From NCBI RefSeq assembly GCF_016859125.1, contig NZ_CP069338.1:2294001-2358000 (forward strand): a stretch of DNA of 64,000 nt, given 5' to 3'. The translations under genes and the position numbers were made by a program. The stretch comes from Archangium violaceum. GTDB lineage: Bacteria; Myxococcota; Myxococcia; Myxococcales; Myxococcaceae. The notes under the pieces are model-generated. The model ran no database searches and was not told the origin of the DNA. It was given only the letters and a program-made list of their open reading frames with translations. This document shows positions 47,652-55,987 of this stretch, in pieces (the stretch's first letter is position 1; each line of letters begins with the position of its first letter).

Positions 47652-48991
47652 GCGCGGCGCTCCTCACGGACCTCTACGAGCTCACCATGGTGGACGCCTA
47701 CCTCGCGGAGGGGCTGCACGAGGAGGCGGCCTTCAGCCTCTTCGTCCGCCGGTTGCCCGCCCGCCGCGACTTCCTGCTCGCCTGCGGGCTGGAGGAGGCC
47801 CTCACCTACCTGGAGACGCTCCGCTTCTCACCGGAGGAGCTCGCCTGGCTGGAGTCCCTGGGACGCTTCTCCCAGCCCCTGCTGGACTGGTTGGAGCGCT
47901 TCCACTTCACCGGGGACGTGCACGCGGTGCCGGAGGGGACGCCCCTCTTCGCCGAGGAGCCCCTGCTGGAGGTCGTCGCACCCCTGCCCGAGGCGCAGCT
48001 CGTGGAGACGTACCTCCTCAATCAGATGCACCTGCAGACGCTGGCGGCATCCAAGGCGGCGCGAGTGGTGGAGGCGGCCCGGGGGCGGCCGGTGGTGGAC
48101 TTCGGGGTGCGGAGGATGCACGGGGTGGACGCGGGCCTGAAGGTGGCGCGCGCCGCGTACGTGGCCGGGGTGAGCGCCACGTCCAACCTGCTGGCCGGCC
48201 AGCGCTACGGCATCCCGGTGGCGGGCACCCTGGCGCACAGCTACATCCAGGCGCACGACGACGAGCTCGCCGCCTTCCGCGCCTACGTCCGCCGCTTCCC
48301 CGAGACGACGCTGCTGGTGGACACGTACGACACGCTGGAGGGCGTGCGGAAGGTGGTGGAGCTGGCGCGGGAGCTCGGGCCGGACTTCCAGGTGCGCGCG
48401 GTGCGGCTGGACTCGGGGGACCTGGTGTCGCTGTCGCACGCGGCGCGCTGGCTGCTGGACGAGGCGGGACTGGAGCGCGTCCAAATCTTCGCGAGCGGCG
48501 GACTGGACGAGGACGCGGTGGCACAGCTGCTCGCACACCACGCCCCCATCGACGCCTTCGGGGTGGGCACGGCGATGGGCGTGTCCGCGGACGCGCCCTC
48601 GCTGGACATGGCCTACAAGCTGGTGTCGTACGCGGGCCATGGGCGGCTCAAGCTCTCCACGGGCAAGGTGCTGCTGCCCGGGCGCAAGCAGGTGTTCCGC
48701 GAGGAGGAAGACGGCGTGGCGCGGCGGGACGTGCTCGCGCGACATGACGAGGTGTTGCCAGGCCGGCCGCTGCTGCGTCAGGTGATGCACGCGGGCCGGA
48801 GGTTGGAGGGCACCTCCCCGTCCCTGGAGGCCATCCGGCTGCACGCGCGGGAGGAGCTGGCGCGTCTGCCTTTGGAAGTGACGCAGTTGGAGCCCGTCCG
48901 ACCTCCGTACCCGGTGGAAGTGAGCCCCGGGCTGAGCGAGGCGAGGGACCGGGTGGTCGCGGAGCTGGGGGAAGCGACGCACGCGACCTGA
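47648..48991 (+). CDS. pncB: nicotinate phosphoribosyltransferase
   Basis: 447 residues. Family motifs: LTDLYELTMVDAYL, FGVRRMHGVDAGLKVARAAYVAGVSATSN, the catalytic His H197 in GTLAHSYIQAH, TYDTLEGVRKV, VRLDSGDLVSLS and the IFASGGLDE binding loop. It condenses nicotinate with PRPP (with ATP hydrolysis) to nicotinate mononucleotide in the Preiss-Handler NAD salvage pathway. Coupled to trxC upstream and followed by phosphoribosyltransferase B. Confidence 0.96.
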   Translation: MSAALLTDLYELTMVDAYLAEGLHEEAAFSLFVRRLPARRDFLLACGLEEALTYLETLRFSPEELAWLESLGRFSQPLLDWLERFHFTGDVHAVPEGTPLFAEEPLLEVVAPLPEAQLVETYLLNQMHLQTLAASKAARVVEAARGRPVVDFGVRRMHGVDAGLKVARAAYVAGVSATSNLLAGQRYGIPVAGTLAHSYIQAHDDELAAFRAYVRRFPETTLLVDTYDTLEGVRKVVELARELGPDFQVRAVRLDSGDLVSLSHAARWLLDEAGLERVQIFASGGLDEDAVAQLLAHHAPIDAFGVGTAMGVSADAPSLDMAYKLVSYAGHGRLKLSTGKVLLPGRKQVFREEEDGVARRDVLARHDEVLPGRPLLRQVMHAGRRLEGTSPSLEAIRLHAREELARLPLEVTQLEPVRPPYPVEVSPGLSEARDRVVAELGEATHAT

Positions 48992-49013
48992 TCCGCTCCG
49001 AGGAGGCGTGACG

Positions 49014-49679
49014 ATGCGAATGCGATTCCAGGACCGGGCGCACGCGGGACGGCTGCTGGTGAAGTGCCCGAGCGACGCGTGGAACGAGTCTCCGCTGGTG
49101 CTGGCACTGCCTCGAGGCGGAGTCCCGGTGGGCTACGAGATAGCGCTGGCGCTGGGCGTACCGTTGGAGGTGCTCGTGGTGCGCAAGCTGGGAGTGCCGT
49201 GGAGGCCGGAGCTGGGGATGGGGGCGCTCGCCGAGGGAGGCACGCTGTACGTGAACCCCGAGTTGCTCATGTACCTGGAGTTGACGGACGCGGACGTGCG
49301 AGCGGTGGCACGGAAGGAGGCGCATGAGCTGGCACGGCAGGTGCGGTTGTACCGGGGCGGGCTGCCCTTGCCGGACATGAGGGGACGCACGGTCATCCTG
49401 GTGGACGACGGGCTGGCGACGGGAGGCACGGCGCGGGCGGCGGCGCGAGCGGCGCGAGCAGCGAAGCCACGGAGGCTGGTGCTCGCGGTGCCCGTGGCCG
49501 CGCGAGAGGCGGCGGAGGCCCTGCGCCGCGAGGAGGTGGACGAGGTGGTGACGGTGCAGGAACCGGAGAGGCTGGGAGCCGTGGGGGCCTGGTACGAGGA
49601 CTTCCACCCGGTGGACGACGAGGAGGTGCTCTCGCTGCTGCTGGAGGCACACGACCGCGGAGCCTCACCGGCTCCCTGA
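49014..49679 (+). CDS. orphan phosphoribosyltransferase B
   Basis: 221 residues from ATG 49014, well placed behind GAGGAGG (GTG 49008 also in frame). Same subgroup as the gene at 32446-33141: LVLALPRGGVPVGYEIA, RPELGMGALAEGG and the PRPP loop VILVDDGLATGGTA are shared almost residue for residue. Acceptor base unknown. It ends the trxC-pncB operon, so at both loci an orphan enzyme of this kind accompanies PRPP metabolism. Convergent with the isoaspartyl peptidase gene, 3 bp apart. Confidence 0.92.
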   Translation: MRMRFQDRAHAGRLLVKCPSDAWNESPLVLALPRGGVPVGYEIALALGVPLEVLVVRKLGVPWRPELGMGALAEGGTLYVNPELLMYLELTDADVRAVARKEAHELARQVRLYRGGLPLPDMRGRTVILVDDGLATGGTARAAARAARAAKPRRLVLAVPVAAREAAEALRREEVDEVVTVQEPERLGAVGAWYEDFHPVDDEEVLSLLLEAHDRGASPAP

Positions 49680-49682
49680 GCG

Positions 49683-50798
49683 TCACTCCTTGAAGATGGC
49701 GACGGACGCGACGCCGTCCGGACCCATGTAGCCACGGTACATGCCCGCGGAGTTGAAGGGCATGGCCACGTTGCCCTGCGCGTCCATGGCGATGACACCG
49801 CCCTCGCCGCCCGCCTTCACGAGGACGTCCAGGACGACCTGGTTGGCGGCCTCGAGCAGCGGCAGCTCCAGGTACTCCATGCGGGAGCAGATGTCGCGCG
49901 CGACGGTGTAACGGATGAAGTACTCGCCATGGCCAGTGGCGGAGACGGCGCAGCGCTCGTTGGCATACGTGCCGGCGCCGATGACGGGCACGTCACCCAC
50001 GCGGCCGAAACGCTTGTTCGTCATGCCACCGGTGGAGGTGCCCGCCGCGAGGTTGCCGGCCTGGTCCAGCGCCACCGCGCCCACGGTGCCGAACTTGTGC
50101 TCGCGGCCCGCGGGGTGCTCCCAGAAGGCCGAGGGCCCCTGCGGCTGGCCCTGCTCGGCCGGCGCCTGCTGCTGCTTCTTCTCCGCTTCCAGGGCACGCT
50201 GCAGGGACTCCCAGCGCTCCTCGGTGTGGAAGTAGCTCTCGGGAACGAGCTCCACGCCCTGCTGCTTCGCGAACTCCTCGGCGCCAGCGCCGATCATCAT
50301 CACGTGCGGGGACTTCTCCATCACGGCACGCGCGAGCGTGATGGGGTTCTTCACATGGTGCAGGCCCGCGACGGCGCCGGCCGCGCGGGTGCGCCCGTTC
50401 ATGATGGCGGCATCGAGCTCGTTCTTGCCGTCATGGGTGAAGACGGCGCCCTTGCCCGCGTTGAAGAGGGGCGAGTCTTCCATGACGCGGACGGCGGCGG
50501 TGACGGCATCCAGGCTGGAGCCTCCCTTGGCGAGGACGGAGTGACCGGCCTGGAGGGCCTCGTTGAGCACGGCGCGGACGGCGGCCTCGCGCTCGGGGGA
50601 GAGGGACTCGCGCTTGATGACGCCCGCGCCACCGTGGATGACGATGCCCCAACGGGGAGCGGGCCTGGAGACGTCGTCAGAAGAGCTCATGAGCTTCTCC
50701 TCCTCCCGTTTGGAGGTGAGGGCCGTGGAACACCCGAGCGGCAGCAGGAGGGCCGTCAGGGTAGCGGTGGCGAGAGCACGACGGAGCGGAACGAGCAT
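49683..50798 (-). CDS. iaaA: lipoprotein isoaspartyl peptidase/L-asparaginase (Ntn hydrolase)
   Basis: 371 residues from ATG 50798. Lipoprotein signal ATATLTALLLPLGC (C23), unusual for this normally cytoplasmic or periplasmic enzyme. The plant-type asparaginase fold is clear: WGIVIHGGAGVIKRE, GSSLDAVTAAVRVMED, FNAGKGAVF and the autocleavage site HKFGTVGAV with nucleophile T238. C-terminal half: GTSTGGMTNKRFGRVGDVPVIGAG. A Lys/Gln-rich inserted segment (EAEKKQQQAPAEQGQPQG) precedes the cleavage site. It hydrolyses isoaspartyl dipeptides and asparagine, releasing aspartate. Confidence 0.94.
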   Translation of the reverse strand: MLVPLRRALATATLTALLLPLGCSTALTSKREEEKLMSSSDDVSRPAPRWGIVIHGGAGVIKRESLSPEREAAVRAVLNEALQAGHSVLAKGGSSLDAVTAAVRVMEDSPLFNAGKGAVFTHDGKNELDAAIMNGRTRAAGAVAGLHHVKNPITLARAVMEKSPHVMMIGAGAEEFAKQQGVELVPESYFHTEERWESLQRALEAEKKQQQAPAEQGQPQGPSAFWEHPAGREHKFGTVGAVALDQAGNLAAGTSTGGMTNKRFGRVGDVPVIGAGTYANERCAVSATGHGEYFIRYTVARDICSRMEYLELPLLEAANQVVLDVLVKAGGEGGVIAMDAQGNVAMPFNSAGMYRGYMGPDGVASVAIFKE

Positions 50799-50885
50799 GT
50801 GTGGCGTCCTCGGAGAATGGCTGTGTCTGCCCGCTCGGAGCATACGCCCGGGTTCCATGAATCCTGAGCCACATTGGGAGGGAAA

Positions 50886-50920
50886 TACCCTCACCCTAGC
50901 CCTCTCCCAGAGGGAGAGGG
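50886..50920. repeat. REP-like element, copy 6
   Basis: TACCCTCACCC arm then CCCTCTCCC AGA GGGAGAGGG (50900-50920), in the gap between the isoaspartyl peptidase and methyltransferase genes. Same orientation as copies 4 and 5. Confidence 0.85.
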
Positions 50921-50940
50921 GACGTCCACGGACACCACTC

Positions 50941-51876
50941 CTAGCTGCGGTGCGGCTTCTGCCACATGCCGATGAGGCCGACCGTGAGCAGCTCGTCGTC
51001 GGAGTAACCCGCGAGCTCGCCCTTCTCCCGCAGCTCGCGCAGGGCGGGCGCCAGCTCGTCCTGACGCTCGTAGACGAAGCGCACGCCGGGCATCGTCTCC
51101 TCGAACATCCGCTTCCACTCGTCCATGCGGATCTCGTTCACGTAGCAGTTCGGCTTCACGGCGTCCCGGTGCGCGGGGCGCAGGTGCGGCCAGTACGGCA
51201 GGTCCCTCCCGCCGTTCGTATAGGTGCGCGGATCGTGGCTGCCGGTGTGGCTCGTGTAGAGGTGGACGGCGATATACGCGACACCGCCCGGGCGCAGCAC
51301 GCGGGTCACCTCCTGCAGGGAGGCGCGCGGCTGGGCGATGTGCTCGTAGGCCGACCACGAACACACGACATCGAAGGAAGCGTCGGAGAAGGACATCTGC
51401 TTCGCGTCCATGCGGAACACGGGCAGGCGCCGGAAACCCGAGACGGAGAGATCCCTCGCGAGCGTCTTCTCGAAGAGCTCGTCCCAACCGAGCACCTTGC
51501 GCGTGAGCGTCTTCGCCGTGCGGAGCACCGAGTTGTACCGGAGCATCGCCACGTACTCGCGCAGATCGAAGCCCTGCGGAACGATGTCCATGTCGATGCC
51601 GGTGACCCGGTTCTTCACCGAGAGCACCTTCATGTGCTTGAGCTGCTGACCGGGACCGACATCGAGGATGTCCAGGCCCTCGAGCTCGCGCCCGAAGGCC
51701 TCCTTGATGCGCTTCTCACACTGGCGGACGGCTTCGATCGTGAAGCCCACCTGCTGGATCGTGCCATCCTGCCACATGCGGTAGAGGTGTTGGACCTCCC
51801 GGACGCGGCTGACGAGCCCGGCGGGCATCGATGAATAGGAGTACCGCTCCTGTTTCGTTGGCTTCGCTTGATTCAC
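50941..51876 (-). CDS. SAM-dependent methyltransferase
   Basis: 311 residues from GTG 51876, behind a GGGGGAG ribosome site. Class I Rossmann fold: LDILDVGPGQQLKHMKVL (motif I), TGIDMDIVPQG, MDAKQMSFSDASFDVVCSWSAYEHIA (motifs II/III) and EVTRVLRPGGVAYIAVH. The substrate is unknown. An N-terminal helical region of about 50 residues precedes it. Divergent from the P450 gene, an arrangement seen in small biosynthetic modules. Confidence 0.9.
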   Translation of the reverse strand: MNQAKPTKQERYSYSSMPAGLVSRVREVQHLYRMWQDGTIQQVGFTIEAVRQCEKRIKEAFGRELEGLDILDVGPGQQLKHMKVLSVKNRVTGIDMDIVPQGFDLREYVAMLRYNSVLRTAKTLTRKVLGWDELFEKTLARDLSVSGFRRLPVFRMDAKQMSFSDASFDVVCSWSAYEHIAQPRASLQEVTRVLRPGGVAYIAVHLYTSHTGSHDPRTYTNGGRDLPYWPHLRPAHRDAVKPNCYVNEIRMDEWKRMFEETMPGVRFVYERQDELAPALRELREKGELAGYSDDELLTVGLIGMWQKPHRS

Positions 51877-52107
51877 GTGCACGCTCCCCCCGGCAAACCG
51901 GGCGAGGCAACAAGCTGTGGCTGGCGCTCCACGGCAGGGCCGCGCTCGTTCGATCTGTCGGTCAACCTGTCCGATGTTGCCAGACAACCCGTCCCGGTAG
52001 AAGTCCGCCCTGGCGGGTCGCGTTGTTGCACCCTGTTCCACCAGTCCCCAGCGGCTCGGGCCAAGCAGCTCACCTGGGAACCGAGCGAGCCTTCACGGAG
52101 TGTGCAG

Positions 52108-53481
52108 ATGACGTCCCCGGCTCCATCACCCACCACGCCCCGCATCGCCACCGGACCCCGGGGGTTGCCCCTCATCGGAGTCGTTCGCGACGTCCGCAAG
52201 GACGTCCTGGGCTGGCTCACGCGGACGGCGGCGGAACACGGCCCCGTGGCGCAGTACCGCTTCGGCCCCGGGCGCGCCTATCTCGTGACGCACCCGGACG
52301 GGCTCAAGCACGTGCTGCAGGACCACGTGAAGAACTACACGAAGGACCACTACAGCTATGCCATGTTCCGCCGGATCGTCGGCGATGGCCTGCTCACGAG
52401 CCAGGGCGAGACATGGCTCAAGCAGCGCAGGCTCGCGCAACCGGCATTCCATCGGGCGCGCATCTCGGCCATGGCGGGGCAGATGGTGCGAGCGACGGTG
52501 GAGCTCTCGGAGCAGTGGGCCACGTCCGAGCGCACGGGCGAGCCACGCCATGCGGTGCGGGACATGATGGCGCTCACCCTGCGCATCGTCGGCGAGGCGC
52601 TGCTCGGAACCGACGTGCGCGCGGAGACCGAGGCCGTGTCCGCGGCCTTCAACGTCATCAGCGAACAGACGGTCGAGCGCTTCCGCTCGCTGCGCCTCAT
52701 CCCGCCCGTGCTGCCCACCGCGTATGACCGGGCCTTCCGCCGGGCGAACCACGCCTTGAGGGAGGTGGTGGCACGGGTCATCGCGAAGCGCCGCGAACGC
52801 ATGGAGGACCAGGGAGACCTGCTGTCCATGTTCATGCTCGCGCGGGATGAAGAGACGGGCGAACAGATGGATGACGAGCACCTTCAGAGCGAGGTGCTGA
52901 CGATGATGCTCGCGGGCCACGAGACCACGGCGACCGCGCTCTCGTGGGCCTGGGCGCTGCTCCACCAGAACCCGGACGCGGAGAAGAAGCTCCACGAGGA
53001 ACTGGATGCCGTGCTCGGCGGCCGTCCCCCGACGGCGGAGGATATCCCCCGGCTCGTGTACACGCGCAGGGTGCTGGACGAGACGCTGCGCCTCTATCCA
53101 CCCGTCTACATCCTGAGCCGCAAGGTGATGGAGGACGACACGGTCTGCGGCTACCAGATTCTCGCCGGCTCGTCGCTCGACATCAGCCCCTACGTCACGC
53201 AGCGTCTTCCGGAGCTCTGGCCGGACCCCGAGCGCTTCGACCCGGACCGCTTCACGCCCGAGAAGATCGCCGCGAGGCCCCGGTACGCGTACCTCCCCTT
53301 CCTTGGCGGTCCACGTCAGTGCATCGGCAACAACTTCGCGCTGATGGAGGGCACGCTGATACTGGCGACGCTCGCGCAGCGCCACCGTCCGAGGATGGTG
53401 GACGGCTACACGCCGACGCCCGAGCCCCTCATCACGCTACGGCCTTCCGGCGAGCTCCCGGTCATCATCACCGCGCGCTGA
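52108..53481 (+). CDS. cytochrome P450
   Basis: 457 residues from ATG 52108 (GGAG ribosome site). I-helix AGHETT (269-274), K-helix ETLR (325-328), PERF region (PDPERFDPDRF) and heme loop FLGGPRQCIG (398-407) with axial thiolate C405. Length, the R-x-x-L-AQPAF region and the CIGNNFA sequence resemble the CYP102/CYP4-like class that hydroxylates fatty acids or related chains. There is no fused reductase, so an external one is needed. It is 231 bp from the divergent methyltransferase gene; that interval contains the 10-mer ACCTGTCCGA also found at 34259. Confidence 0.95.
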   Translation: MTSPAPSPTTPRIATGPRGLPLIGVVRDVRKDVLGWLTRTAAEHGPVAQYRFGPGRAYLVTHPDGLKHVLQDHVKNYTKDHYSYAMFRRIVGDGLLTSQGETWLKQRRLAQPAFHRARISAMAGQMVRATVELSEQWATSERTGEPRHAVRDMMALTLRIVGEALLGTDVRAETEAVSAAFNVISEQTVERFRSLRLIPPVLPTAYDRAFRRANHALREVVARVIAKRRERMEDQGDLLSMFMLARDEETGEQMDDEHLQSEVLTMMLAGHETTATALSWAWALLHQNPDAEKKLHEELDAVLGGRPPTAEDIPRLVYTRRVLDETLRLYPPVYILSRKVMEDDTVCGYQILAGSSLDISPYVTQRLPELWPDPERFDPDRFTPEKIAARPRYAYLPFLGGPRQCIGNNFALMEGTLILATLAQRHRPRMVDGYTPTPEPLITLRPSGELPVIITAR

Positions 53482-53496
53482 GCCGCGTCCCGGGCC

Positions 53497-54378
53497 TCAG
53501 GAGGGCCGGGTCAGGAGGAAGCGCTCGATGTCCTCGTCCCGCCCCATGTGGTGGAGGGCCTTCTCCTCGCGGCCGATGTGACGGAAGCCGGCCTTCTCCA
53601 GCACGCGCCGGGAGCCGGGATTGCGTGAGAAGCAGTTGGCGTGAATGGAGTCCAGACCGAGGGTCTCGAAGCCATAGCGGACCAGGGCCTGTGCCGCTTC
53701 CGTGCCGAACCCCTGCCCCCAATGGGCACGCCCGATCCAGTAGGAGAGCTCGGCGGTGCGGGGGCGCTCCTCCGCGGCCTCCACCAGACCGGCCGCGCCA
53801 ATCATCTCGCCAGACGCGGGCAGACAGAGCGCGAAGACGTGCGAGCGCGCATCCAGCGAGGAAATCCAGGCCTCCGCCATCCCGTCCTCGAAGGGATATG
53901 GGATTCCCGCCGCGTTCTCCGCCACCTCGCGGTCGCCCGCCAGGCGCTGGACGGAGCGCGCGTCTTCCAGTTGAAGGGGACGGAGGATCAGGCGAGCACT
54001 TTCGATGGCGGCTCCCTTGCGCTCGTGGGACAGGGCACGATGGATCGCCGGTGTGAGCCGTGTCGCGCGGAGCGCATCCAGCGCGAATTCCCAGCGCCCT
54101 TCGGCACAAAGACCACTCAGGCCCGCATCCTCATAGGCCTCGAGCGCCGCTGACACCAGGGCATCGCGCACCGCCTCGGCGACCGCGAGACCGGCCTCGT
54201 CGCAGCGTTTGCATTCGAGCGCGAACCCCAGACGGCTGCGCCGACCCTCTTCCGTGAGGACCCAGGGACGCTCCATCCACGGCGGCTCATGGCGCATGTG
54301 CTGCCGGTGGCCGCACTCGAGCTCGGCGACCCAATGGCCTTCACCATCGAGGTGGAACCCAGAGATCTTCTGCTTCAT
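53497..54378 (-). CDS. DUF3565-GNAT fusion protein
   Basis: 293 residues. The N-terminal 60 residues (MKQKISGFHLDGEGHWVAEL, C22, H24, H30, C56, C59) match DUF3565, a small zinc-ribbon-like domain normally found alone. A helical linker (DALVSAALEAYEDAGLSGLCAEGRWEFALDA) leads to a RimJ/RimL-type GNAT acetyltransferase (about 125-290) with RAHWGQGFGTEAAQALVRYGF as the acetyl-CoA loop and CFSRNPGSRRVLEKAGFRHIG. It probably acetylates an amino group; the substrate is unknown. The start lies 17 bp downstream of a nine-C tract on the coding strand, and AGGGA serves as the ribosome site. Confidence 0.88.
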   Translation of the reverse strand: MKQKISGFHLDGEGHWVAELECGHRQHMRHEPPWMERPWVLTEEGRRSRLGFALECKRCDEAGLAVAEAVRDALVSAALEAYEDAGLSGLCAEGRWEFALDALRATRLTPAIHRALSHERKGAAIESARLILRPLQLEDARSVQRLAGDREVAENAAGIPYPFEDGMAEAWISSLDARSHVFALCLPASGEMIGAAGLVEAAEERPRTAELSYWIGRAHWGQGFGTEAAQALVRYGFETLGLDSIHANCFSRNPGSRRVLEKAGFRHIGREEKALHHMGRDEDIERFLLTRPS

Positions 54379-54395
54379 CGGATTTCCCTATAGTC

Positions 54396-54404
54396 GGGGG
54401 GGGG
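54396..54404. repeat. homopolymer G9 tract
   Basis: Nine G on the plus strand (nine C on the coding strand) just upstream of the DUF3565-GNAT ribosome site. Length changes here would alter promoter or leader spacing; the tract is also a spot for sequencing errors. Confidence 0.8.
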
Positions 54405-54431
54405 GTAAAGCGCCAGACCATGAGCACGGCG

Positions 54432-55256
54432 TCAGTCAGTATCCTCTGGGACCGGCTCTCGTTCGGCAGCCCTCTTCTTCGCTTCCCACTCCGTCAATGC
54501 GGAGGCCACGGGGTGAAGCGAGTGGCGCTTCAGCCTCTTGTGGTGCACCGCGAGGAAGTGCTCACCTGCGACCGACACGAATTCAAAGGGAGCGGCTGGA
54601 TGGTTCTTCAGCCAGTCCCCTGCTTCCGCCCGGGTTTTGAATGATGGCGCCGTGGGAGATATTCCCCGTGCGGCGAGCTCTTCGATGTACGGCTCTATGA
54701 CGTAGTCGCGGTACATCCCGCGAGCATTGTCTTCACGCGAAGACCAGACCCGATAGTACTCATCGCCTACGAGTATGCGTGTTGGACTGGGTGGCTCAGC
54801 GAGGCTCCTCAGCCAGGTCTCCGCCTCATCGCGCGTCGTGAAATGGGCGATGGCGAGCGGAGCATATTCGACGCGGTTGTTGACGTAGTCCTCGAGAGCA
54901 TCGATCTGCCCGGTGTCGGCGATGAAGTTGAGCAGATGCATGAGAACGCTCGCGGACTGCTTCTGCTCGATCTCAGCAGCCTCGTCGAAAGCCCTCACGA
55001 GAAGCACCATGACCCTTCGTGAGGCCGCATCCCTACGCGCTTCGAGGACAGTGCTCACCTGAGGGCGTAACGCGGGAGCACCCGCCTCGAGGTATTTTTC
55101 AAACAGGTAGACCTGACCTGTTTCACCTATGAATGCCCTGTACTCGTTCACGAGAGGCCAGAGCCGCTTTTCTTCTTCTCTCCCCTCGAGCCGCGCAGCT
55201 CTCCATCGAACCGCGGCGAATCGTGATGCACTCGTGAGGGCGTCATGAATGCTCAC
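54432..55256 (-). CDS. partner protein of the frameshifted lipoprotein (immunity-like)
   Basis: 274 residues from GTG 55256, chosen because it overlaps the last 14 nt of the upstream lipoprotein frame, as in coupled gene pairs; a TTG at 55313 extends the frame but covers the upstream gene further. Soluble, with an N-terminal helical domain (about 1-120, DALTSASRFAAVRWRAARL, FIGETGQVYLFEKYLEAG) and a C-terminal region with two similar DEAETWLRSL / RAEAGDWLKNH units that may be repeated modules (about 140-250). Low GC for this genome. Family not known to me by name. By position it resembles an immunity gene placed directly behind a lipoprotein toxin gene. Confidence 0.7.
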   Translation of the reverse strand: MSIHDALTSASRFAAVRWRAARLEGREEEKRLWPLVNEYRAFIGETGQVYLFEKYLEAGAPALRPQVSTVLEARRDAASRRVMVLLVRAFDEAAEIEQKQSASVLMHLLNFIADTGQIDALEDYVNNRVEYAPLAIAHFTTRDEAETWLRSLAEPPSPTRILVGDEYYRVWSSREDNARGMYRDYVIEPYIEELAARGISPTAPSFKTRAEAGDWLKNHPAAPFEFVSVAGEHFLAVHHKRLKRHSLHPVASALTEWEAKKRAAEREPVPEDTD

Positions 55257-55921
55257 AGGGAAGCACCCAAGAGGTAGGAGTAGTGAACAACCCTGGAGAA
55301 GCTTCCGCGACAAACACGAGTGGCATCAGGACGAGAGCACCTCCACCCGAGGCGACGACCGTTGCAACGAAGACCACTCCAGCAATGACGATGACGGAGC
55401 CAACGAGAATTTCCTCGCGGTGATTCTTGATCCAATCAACCGCGGGCTCTATTTCATCGAACTCCGCGGCATACTCCTCGGCCCAGCTGCCCATTCGCCT
55501 CCTGCACATGTCTGCCTTCTTCATGCAGTGATCCGGGCACCACCATTTCCTGGCTTCGCGCCACGGCTGTGTCTTGACATGTTCATACTTCCAGTGGCCG
55601 ACCCAGACCGGCCTGCTACTCGCGAGGCAATCCTCCTCGCACTGGACTCGCCGACCTTCGCAATACTCCTCCAGTGGATTGGAGCTTCGCCAGATCGAAG
55701 TTCTCGAGCGGCTCCCAGGCGTGTGTCACTCGCCCAGCCCCTATCTCCTGGATGATGAGCGCATACCTGGACAGGCCGCGTGGGCCAGTGGGGCCCTGGA
55801 CCGAGCGCATGGGTCGGGTGGCACTACAGGAAACGAGGAGAAGAGCGAGGCTCGACGCCATGAGCGCCCGTGGGAGCGTCGTGGCGGACAGGTCGGGTTC
55901 TCTGCGTGGTGCTCCAAGCAT
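55243..55921 (-). pseudogene. frameshifted myxobacterial lipoprotein (SitA-like cassette?)
   Basis: Two frames make one protein. The first (ATG 55921, AGGGGGGA ribosome site; lipobox ending LLLVSC near residue 32) runs through SVQGPTGPRGLSRYALIIQE to NFDLAKLQ and then meets a TAG at 55616. Skipping one base near 55683-55690 continues as LEEYCEGRRVQCEEDCLASS, VGHWKYEHVKTQPWREARKW, CMKKADMCRRRM, then DWIKNHREEILVGSVIVIAG and a second hydrophobic stretch to the TGA at 55243. The junction falls just before the conserved Cys-rich part, so a 1-nt indel is likely: true decay, programmed frameshifting or a sequence error. TraA/TraB-delivered SitA toxins of Myxococcus have the same lipoprotein plus downstream immunity layout; the link is inference. 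Confidence 0.7.
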
Positions 55922-55987
55922 TCCCCCCTATACCCGGCCAGGGGTGAGCATAGAAGGAGCAAAGCGGTCAATGCTCCCGCTCCGCGC

